DNA from: Reyranella sp. | Lineage (GTDB): Bacteria > Pseudomonadota > Alphaproteobacteria > Reyranellales > Reyranellaceae | Direction of reading: 5' to 3' | NCBI RefSeq assembly: GCF_030651995.1 | Contig: NZ_JAUSBN010000075.1 | Coordinates: 45,243 to 109,242 of the forward strand | DNA: 64,000 bases | Part shown: positions 58,864-64,000 of the stretch, piece by piece | Numbering within the stretch: the first letter of the stretch is position 1 | How the letters are laid out: each line of letters begins with the position of its first letter | Made by a program: the position numbers and the translations under genes | The notes under the pieces: model-generated | Told to the model about the DNA's origin: nothing | The model's database searches: none | What the model saw: only the letters and a program-made list of their open reading frames with translations

Positions 58864-59483
58864 GCATCGATCGCCTGCGTCGCTTCATCGGCGACATGAC
58901 TTCCCTCACGGGCGGGGCCTGGCAGGACAAGGACGAGAACGCGATCGTCGAAGTGGGCGCGAAGCTCCTGGGCGAGCTGGTGAAGCACGACGACTGGCTG
59001 CCCGAGCAGGCGGCCAGGGTGCCCGTACATGGCTATGCGCAGAACCTGCTGTGGTGCGATCCCTTCGAGCGCTTCTGCGTCGTGAGCTTCGTCTGGGCGC
59101 CCAGGGCCAACACGCCGGTGCACGATCACGAAATGTGGGGCCTGGTCGGCATGCTACGCGGCTCCGAGACCTCGCTGTCCTTCACGCGCCATGCCGAGAC
59201 CGGTGTGCTGGTGCCGGGCGAGCTCACCAAGCTCGAACCGGGCGACGTCGAAGTGCTGGTGCCGGCGCCGCGCAATCCCAAGGGCGACATCCATCAGGTC
59301 ACGAATGCGCTCGACGACCGCGGATCGATCAGCATCCATGTCTATGGCGGCAATATCGGCGCGGTGCGTCGTCACACCTTCGACGTGAAGACGGGCCAGC
59401 CCAATCTGTTCGTGTCGGGCTACACCAACCGGGAGCAGCCCAATATCTGGGACCGCTCGGCCGAGGTCCGCGCGGCCTCCTGA
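58860..59483 (+). CDS. Cysteine dioxygenase family protein (3-mercaptopropionate dioxygenase-like)
   Basis: A 207-residue cupin of the bacterial thiol-dioxygenase family. Iron ligands His88 and His90 (TPVHDHEMWG) and His145 (GDIHQVTN) are present; Tyr162 lies in HVYGGNIGAVRR. No Cys sits at the position of the eukaryotic Cys-Tyr link. The GMLRGSE segment fits the 3-mercaptopropionate dioxygenase branch. It would turn a thiol into a sulfinate. Coupled to the CoA-transferase upstream and followed by TctCBA. Confidence 0.88.
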   Translation: MSIDRLRRFIGDMTSLTGGAWQDKDENAIVEVGAKLLGELVKHDDWLPEQAARVPVHGYAQNLLWCDPFERFCVVSFVWAPRANTPVHDHEMWGLVGMLRGSETSLSFTRHAETGVLVPGELTKLEPGDVEVLVPAPRNPKGDIHQVTNALDDRGSISIHVYGGNIGAVRRHTFDVKTGQPNLFVSGYTNREQPNIWDRSAEVRAAS

Positions 59484-59570
59484 GGGTTCGCGTACCGGCA
59501 ATCCTCCCTTGACCAGCTGCGGGCCCGGCAAGCACTGTCAACCGCTCTGAAAATCAGGGAAGGAAGACAG

Positions 59571-60539
59571 ATGAACCGTAGAACCGTGCTGAAGGGCGGC
59601 ACCGCCCTCGCTGCCGTTTCCATCGCCGCACCGGCACTCGGCCAGTCGAGCAAGTGGCCGGCCCGCGAGATCTCGCTGATCAATCCAAATGCGCCAGGCG
59701 CCTCGACAGATCTCACGGCGCGCATCATCGCGCAGGCGCTCGAGAAGCGGCTGAATGCGACCGTTATCGTGAAGAACGTGGTCGGCGGCGCGGGCGCGCT
59801 GGGCCCGACGACGCTTGCCCAGTCGGCGCCCGACGGCCACACGATCGGCCTGGTGGCGATCTCGAGCCACGTCGCCATCCCCAACATGATGAATGTTCCC
59901 TACGATCCGTGGAAGGCATTCGACATCATCGGGCAGGTCGCGGCGCTGCGCTACGGCGTCGGGGCACGGGCCGACGGCCCCATCAAGTCGATCGAGGATC
60001 TCGTCAACCAGGGCAAGCAGAAGCAGCTCACCTACAGCTCCAACAACGTCACCAACGTGGTGGCGATGTTCCAGCTCGCCAAGCTGACCGGCGCCAAGCT
60101 GCGCTGGGTCGTGTTCCCGGGCGGCGTCGAGTCGGTGACGGCGGCGATCGGCGGCCATGTCGATGCCGTCATCCAGACCGTCGCCGAGATGCGGCCGCAG
60201 ATCGAGGCCGGCAAGCTGCGCCTCCTCGCCTCGGCGGCCGAGGCGCGCTGGCCCGACTATCCCGACGTCAAGACGCTGCGCGAGCTGGGCTACGAGGCGG
60301 TCAGCAACGGGCCGTTCGGCTACGCTTTCCCCGCGGGCGTCGATCCGGCCATCAAGGAGCGCATGGACAAGGCGCTGGCCGACGTCATGAAGGACGAATC
60401 GGTGACCAGCCAGATCGCCAAGCTCGGCATCCAGCCGGTCTATCGCGATGGCAAGGACTATGGCGCGCTGCTGAAGAAGATCGAGGTGGAGCTGGTGCCC
60501 ATCCTCAAGGAAACCGGCATGGCCAAGAAGCCGGCATGA
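59571..60539 (+). CDS. tctC: Tripartite tricarboxylate transporter substrate-binding protein (TctC/Bug)
   Basis: A 322-residue periplasmic binding protein. The N-terminus NRRTVLKGGTALAAVSIAAPALG has a twin-Arg-like motif and a signal peptide. The mature part has the Bug fold segments NPNAPGASTDLTARIIA, VVGGAGALGPTTLAQ and PDGHTIG. It captures an organic acid for TctAB. ATG 59571 follows GGAAGGAAGACAG. The stop overlaps tctB (ATGA). Confidence 0.94.
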   Translation: MNRRTVLKGGTALAAVSIAAPALGQSSKWPAREISLINPNAPGASTDLTARIIAQALEKRLNATVIVKNVVGGAGALGPTTLAQSAPDGHTIGLVAISSHVAIPNMMNVPYDPWKAFDIIGQVAALRYGVGARADGPIKSIEDLVNQGKQKQLTYSSNNVTNVVAMFQLAKLTGAKLRWVVFPGGVESVTAAIGGHVDAVIQTVAEMRPQIEAGKLRLLASAAEARWPDYPDVKTLRELGYEAVSNGPFGYAFPAGVDPAIKERMDKALADVMKDESVTSQIAKLGIQPVYRDGKDYGALLKKIEVELVPILKETGMAKKPA

Positions 60540-61027
60540 TCAGGCTGAGCGGCACGCGGATCGCCACGCTCGGCCTGCTGGCCGCGGCGCTGGTCGGCCT
60601 GTGGAAGGCGATGGAACTGGACAGCTGGGGCTTCGACGGCCCCGGCCCCGGGTTCTTCCCGCAGCTCATGGCCGGCATCTGCGTGGCGCTCGCCCTCGTC
60701 GTCCTGGCCGTTCCGGGCCAGGCCGGCGAGACCGAGGGCGGCGACACCGACGACGTCGAGGCGACGAAGGACTCGAACCGCACCTTCACCATCTACATCG
60801 CCACCTTCGCCGTGTTCGCGCTTGGCGCGACGTTTGCGGGCTTCGTGGTCACGGTCATGGCGGTGACGGTCATCATCATGCGCTTCGCCGAACGCCGCTC
60901 GTGGTTCGCCTCGATCGGCTACGGCATCGCCTGCGCCGCCGTCGGCCTCGTCTGCTTCGGCTGGCTGCTGCGCGTCGATCTGCCGGAAGGCCCGATCGAG
61001 CGTACCTTCTACACCTACGTTCGCTGA
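60536..61027 (+). CDS. tctB: TctB family small membrane subunit
   Basis: A 163-residue protein with four predicted membrane helices and an acidic cytosolic loop (ETEGGDTDDVEATKD). WGFDGPGPGFFPQLM is the usual TctB segment. Membrane partner of TctA. Confidence 0.9.
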   Translation: MIRLSGTRIATLGLLAAALVGLWKAMELDSWGFDGPGPGFFPQLMAGICVALALVVLAVPGQAGETEGGDTDDVEATKDSNRTFTIYIATFAVFALGATFAGFVVTVMAVTVIIMRFAERRSWFASIGYGIACAAVGLVCFGWLLRVDLPEGPIERTFYTYVR

Positions 61028-61037
61028 GGCCTGCCGC

Positions 61038-62522
61038 ATGGAAGCGCTGCTGGGTGGCTTCGCCATCACGCTGACCCTCGACAACCTGTTCTACTGCTTC
61101 GTCGGCGCGTTCCTCGGCACCGTCGTCGGCATCCTGCCGGGATTGGGTCCGCTCACCACCATCGCCATCCTGCTGCCAATCACGTTCAAGATGGACGTGA
61201 CCTCGGCCATCATCATGCTGTCGGGCATCTATTACGGCGTCGCCTATGGCGGCACCGTCACGTCGGTGCTGATGCGCATCCCGGGCGAGGCCTCCTCGGT
61301 CGTGACCTGCCTCGACGGCTACGAGATGGCGCGCAAGGGCCGCGCCGGCGCGGCCTTGGGCATCGCGGGCATCGGCTCGTTCTTCGCCGGCACGGTCGGC
61401 GTCATCGGCATCACCTTCCTGTCGCCGCCGCTCGCCGAACTGGTCATCAAGTTCGGTCCCGCCGAATACGCCATGCTGATGCTCGCGGGCCTCACCATGG
61501 TCACCTACATGTCGAGCGGTTCGCTGCCGCGGGCGCTGCTGATGGCGGCCTTCGGCCTGCTGCTCGGCACGATCGGCAGCGATCCCCTCAACATGACGCC
61601 GCGGCTCACCTTCGGAGTCATGGCGCTGGGCGACGGCATCAGTCTCGTGCCGCTGGCGATCGGCCTGTTCGGCCTGTCCGAAGTGCTGTTCATGGCCCGC
61701 CAGAAACCCGAGGACATGAAGGTCCTGCCGCCGCCCTCGCACCTGCTGGGCTTCATGCCTTCGCGCGAGGAGGCGCGACGGTCGGTCGGTCCGGTCGCGC
61801 GCGGCACGATCATGGGGTTCCTGGTCGGCCTGCTGCCCGGCGGCGGCGCGGTGCTGGCCTCGTTCCTGTCCTACGGCATGGAGCGCAAGCTTTCGAAGAA
61901 TCCCGAGGAGTTCGGCAAGGGCGCCGTCGAAGGACTGGCGGGACCCGAGGCGGCCAACAATGCCGGCACCGCCGGCGCCTTCGTGCCGCTGCTCTGCATG
62001 GGCATACCGGCGAACGCGGTGACGGCGCTGCTGCTGGGTGCCTTCATCATCCACGGCGTCACGCCGGGCCCCACCATTCTGGAGCGTCAGCCCGAAATCT
62101 TCTGGGGCGTCGTGGCCAGCATGTATATCGGCAACATCATGCTGCTGATCCTGAACCTGCCGCTGATCGGCATGTTCGTGCGCATCCTCGACATCCCGCG
62201 CGCCTATCTCACGCCGATGATCCTCGCGGTCTGCCTGATCGGCGTCTATTCGTCGAGCGGCAATCCGGCCGACGTGGTGATCGCGGTGATCTTCGGATTC
62301 ATCGGCTACGGGCTGCGCCGCCACGGCTTCGACCTCGGCATCGTCATCCTGGCCTACGTGCTGGGCCCCATCTTCGAGCGCTCGGTGCGCCAGTCGCTGG
62401 CGATCTCCGATGGCGACCCGATGATCTTCCTGCACAGCTACCTGTCGGCAGGCTTCGCGATCGTCGCGGTCGCGCTGCTGATCGCGGGGCTGTGGCCGAA
62501 ACGGAAGAAGGCGGCCGGGTAG
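61038..62522 (+). CDS. tctA: TctA family large permease subunit
   Basis: A 494-residue permease with about twelve membrane helices. GILPGLGPLTTIAILLP, YGGTVTSVLMRIPGEASSV and the second G-P-x-x-A motif GLLPGGGAVLASFLSYG are TctA signatures. It moves the substrate bound by TctC, driven by ion gradients. Last gene of the apparent CaiB-CDO-TctCBA run. Confidence 0.95.
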   Translation: MEALLGGFAITLTLDNLFYCFVGAFLGTVVGILPGLGPLTTIAILLPITFKMDVTSAIIMLSGIYYGVAYGGTVTSVLMRIPGEASSVVTCLDGYEMARKGRAGAALGIAGIGSFFAGTVGVIGITFLSPPLAELVIKFGPAEYAMLMLAGLTMVTYMSSGSLPRALLMAAFGLLLGTIGSDPLNMTPRLTFGVMALGDGISLVPLAIGLFGLSEVLFMARQKPEDMKVLPPPSHLLGFMPSREEARRSVGPVARGTIMGFLVGLLPGGGAVLASFLSYGMERKLSKNPEEFGKGAVEGLAGPEAANNAGTAGAFVPLLCMGIPANAVTALLLGAFIIHGVTPGPTILERQPEIFWGVVASMYIGNIMLLILNLPLIGMFVRILDIPRAYLTPMILAVCLIGVYSSSGNPADVVIAVIFGFIGYGLRRHGFDLGIVILAYVLGPIFERSVRQSLAISDGDPMIFLHSYLSAGFAIVAVALLIAGLWPKRKKAAG

Positions 62523-62612
62523 GGCCGCCTTTGAATTCTTATCTATTCTGCACGGAGCGGGCTCTCGCGCCTCAGAAGGCACTGCCGCCCGCCAGTGCTG
62601 GCTGCGCCAGCG

Positions 62613-63086
62613 TTAGTGCTTGTGCGGATGGGGGTGGGTAGGATCAACCCAATACACTTCCTCGACCTTCTCGGCCGGGGTGATGTCGATGTTGATCGCG
62701 ACGGCTTCGTTGTCGGAGCGGACCAGCACGCATTCCAGCGGCTCGGTCTCCGAGGCATTGATCTCCTGGTGCGGCACGTAGGGCGGCACGTAGATGAAGT
62801 CGCCGGGACCGGCCTCGGCGACGAACTGGAGCTCGTCGCCCCAGCGCATGCGGGCGCGGCCCTTCACGACGTAGATCACGCTCTCCAGGTGCCCGTGATG
62901 ATGCGCGCCGGTCTTGGCGTGGGCGTGGATGGTCACCGTGCCGGCCCACAGCTTCTGCGCGCCGACGCGGGCAAAGTTGATCGCCGCGGCCCGGTTCATG
63001 CCCGGGGTCTGGGCGGTGTTGGTGTCGAGCGATCCGGCGGGGATGACCCGCACGCCGTCATGCTTCCAGTCGGTGGGGCCGGTCAT
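62613..63086 (-). CDS. Single-domain cupin protein
   Basis: A 157-residue cupin. Motif 1 is GAHHHGHLESVIYVVKGRARM, with the His pair and Glu; motif 2 is PGDFIYVPPYVPHQEIN. The end is His-rich (PTHPHPHKH), perhaps extra metal binding. ATG 63086 has GGAGACATC before it; the open frame extends 189 codons upstream without support. Convergent with tctA. Function not assigned. Confidence 0.85.
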   Translation of the reverse strand: MTGPTDWKHDGVRVIPAGSLDTNTAQTPGMNRAAAINFARVGAQKLWAGTVTIHAHAKTGAHHHGHLESVIYVVKGRARMRWGDELQFVAEAGPGDFIYVPPYVPHQEINASETEPLECVLVRSDNEAVAINIDITPAEKVEEVYWVDPTHPHPHKH

Positions 63087-63261
63087 GATGTCTCCGAGCT
63101 TTGCGAATTTCAGAGCGGCAATCACTAGAATGCGGCTCTGGATAGTCAATGGAAAGTCCTGATGGCTTTCGGGCCGCGCGAGGAAAAATCCTTCGGTGGC
63201 GCTTGTCGGCTCTGCGCTGGCGAACATCGAAGGATGCCGGGTCCTGGGGTATAGTGAGCCC

Positions 63262-63810
63262 ATGAATCGCATCGACGAAACCAAGCCCTTCAAGCCGGTG
63301 AACATCGCCGTTCTCACGGTTTCCGACACGCGCACGCTCGAGACCGACAAGTCGGGCGACACGCTGGTCGAGCGCATCGCGCGCGACGGCCATGTCCTGG
63401 TCGACCGCGCCATCGTCACCGACGACATCTCGCTGATCCGCGCGCAGGTGAAGAAGTGGATCGACGATCCAAGCATCGAGGTCGTGATCTCGACCGGCGG
63501 CACCGGCGTCACCGGTCGCGACGTCACGCCGGAGGCGCTGGAGGCCCTGTTCGAGAAGAAGATCGACGGGTTCGGCGAAACCTTCCGCTGGATCAGCTTC
63601 CAGAAAATCGGCACCTCGACCATGCAGAGCCGCGCCACCGCGGGCGTCGCCAACGCGACCTACATCTTCGCGCTGCCGGGCTCGACCGGCGCCTGCAAGG
63701 ACGGCTGGGACGACATCCTGCGCCAGCAGCTCGACATCCGCTTCCGCCCCTGTAACTTCGCCGAGCTGATGCCGCGCCTCAACGAAGGCAAGCTGCCACG
63801 CAGTGGCTGA
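63262..63810 (+). CDS. moaB: MoaB/MogA-like molybdenum cofactor biosynthesis protein
   Basis: A 182-residue MoaB family protein. NIAVLTVSDTRT, STGGTGVTGRDVTPEALEALF (substrate-binding GGTG loop) and FALPGSTGACKDGWDDIL are conserved. It adenylylates or binds molybdopterin. Start ATG 63262 (MNRIDETKPFKPVNIAVLT). Divergent from the cupin gene. Confidence 0.95.
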   Translation: MNRIDETKPFKPVNIAVLTVSDTRTLETDKSGDTLVERIARDGHVLVDRAIVTDDISLIRAQVKKWIDDPSIEVVISTGGTGVTGRDVTPEALEALFEKKIDGFGETFRWISFQKIGTSTMQSRATAGVANATYIFALPGSTGACKDGWDDILRQQLDIRFRPCNFAELMPRLNEGKLPRSG

Positions 63811-63888
63811 GGTCCGAATCCCCCTCATCCTGAGAGGCTGACTCGAAATGAAAGCAGCAAGAAAACAGATTATGAACGGGCCCGATAA

Positions 63889-64000
63889 CCTCACCCTGAG
63901 GAGCATCGCGCAGCGATGCGTCTCGAAGGGTGGGAACGAGCACCGCGTCCGTTGCCCATCCTTCGAGACGCGCCGCGGGGCGGCGCTCCTCAGGATGAGG
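63889..64000. repeat. Palindromic intergenic repeat, copy 5, at window end
   Basis: Bounded by CCTCACCCTGAGGAGC and GCTCCTCAGGATGAGG, with inner arms CGTCTCGAAGGGTGGG and CCCATCCTTCGAGACG. A fragment of the outer arm (CCTCATCCTGAGAGG) also occurs near 63823. The rest of 63811-63888 shows no feature. Confidence 0.85.

Noticed and set aside
62613..63653. 346-residue form of the cupin protein
   Set aside because: The N-terminal 189 residues are antisense to moaB; a good ribosome-binding site and the family start are at 63086.

Overview
The window is 64 kb of high-GC, densely coded DNA, best explained as the chromosome of an alphaproteobacterium. The ATP synthase F0 genes run atpI-atpB-atpE-b'-b with paired b and b' subunits, GcvP is split in two, and ribosomal and tRNA-synthetase genes are of proteobacterial type. 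A Reyranella- or Rhodospirillales-like genus would fit, but that is a guess. Overlapping ATGA or TGATG gene junctions are common. A family of ~110-bp palindromic intergenic repeats occurs at five places.

Region 1 (1-12962) is the most unusual part. It holds two tandem hybrid histidine kinases (the first cut by the window edge), a stand-alone phosphomannose-isomerase cupin, a 28-repeat RTX protein, a NUDIX hydrolase, a sigma-54 response regulator, and then a tight operon: AlgD-like GDP-mannose dehydrogenase, HlyD/Alg44-like membrane protein, Alg8-like glycosyltransferase and PL5 (AlgL-like) alginate lyase. I read it as a compact alginate-like (polymannuronate) module. Two pairs of a shared 13-bp motif, T(T/C)GCA-N3-(T/C)GCGA, lie about 85-130 bp upstream of sigma-54-like -24/-12 elements before the cupin gene and before algD. 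This suggests that kinase, regulator and both transcription units form one regulon.

Region 2 (13100-20320) holds a SET-domain protein, an iron-ADH-family enzyme with altered metal ligands, a small catabolic-looking group (binding protein without signal peptide, Asp/Glu-racemase-like protein, MaoC-like protein), a LemA/TPM cluster with an apparent frameshift, and tRNA-Ser(GGA).

Region 3 (20500-33440) carries translation genes: lepA, pheT, pheS, rplT, rpmI, then three unrelated genes, then infC (probable AUA start) and thrS, followed by a GT4 glycosyltransferase. Region 4 (33500-43900) has hydrolases, an epimerase, a TPR protein, rnhA-thrB-ispH, an operon of CDGSH protein, lipoprotein and CCG iron-sulfur protein, a MurA-type enzyme with Asp at the usual fosfomycin-target cysteine, and a HEPN/MNT pair.

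Region 5 (43900-53441) has a TetR regulator with strong operators, a tandem glycine riboswitch driving gcvT-gcvH-gcvPA-gcvPB, an Rrf2 regulator whose 15-bp inverted repeat covers its own start codon, a methyltransferase, and the F0 operon on the minus strand. Region 6 (53595-63810) combines a cysteine-dioxygenase-like/four-rhodanese fusion, a lytic transglycosylase, a class III CoA-transferase, a second thiol dioxygenase and a TctCBA transporter. This looks like a thiol-carboxylate (3-mercaptopropionate-type) uptake and degradation module. A cupin and a MoaB-like protein close the window.
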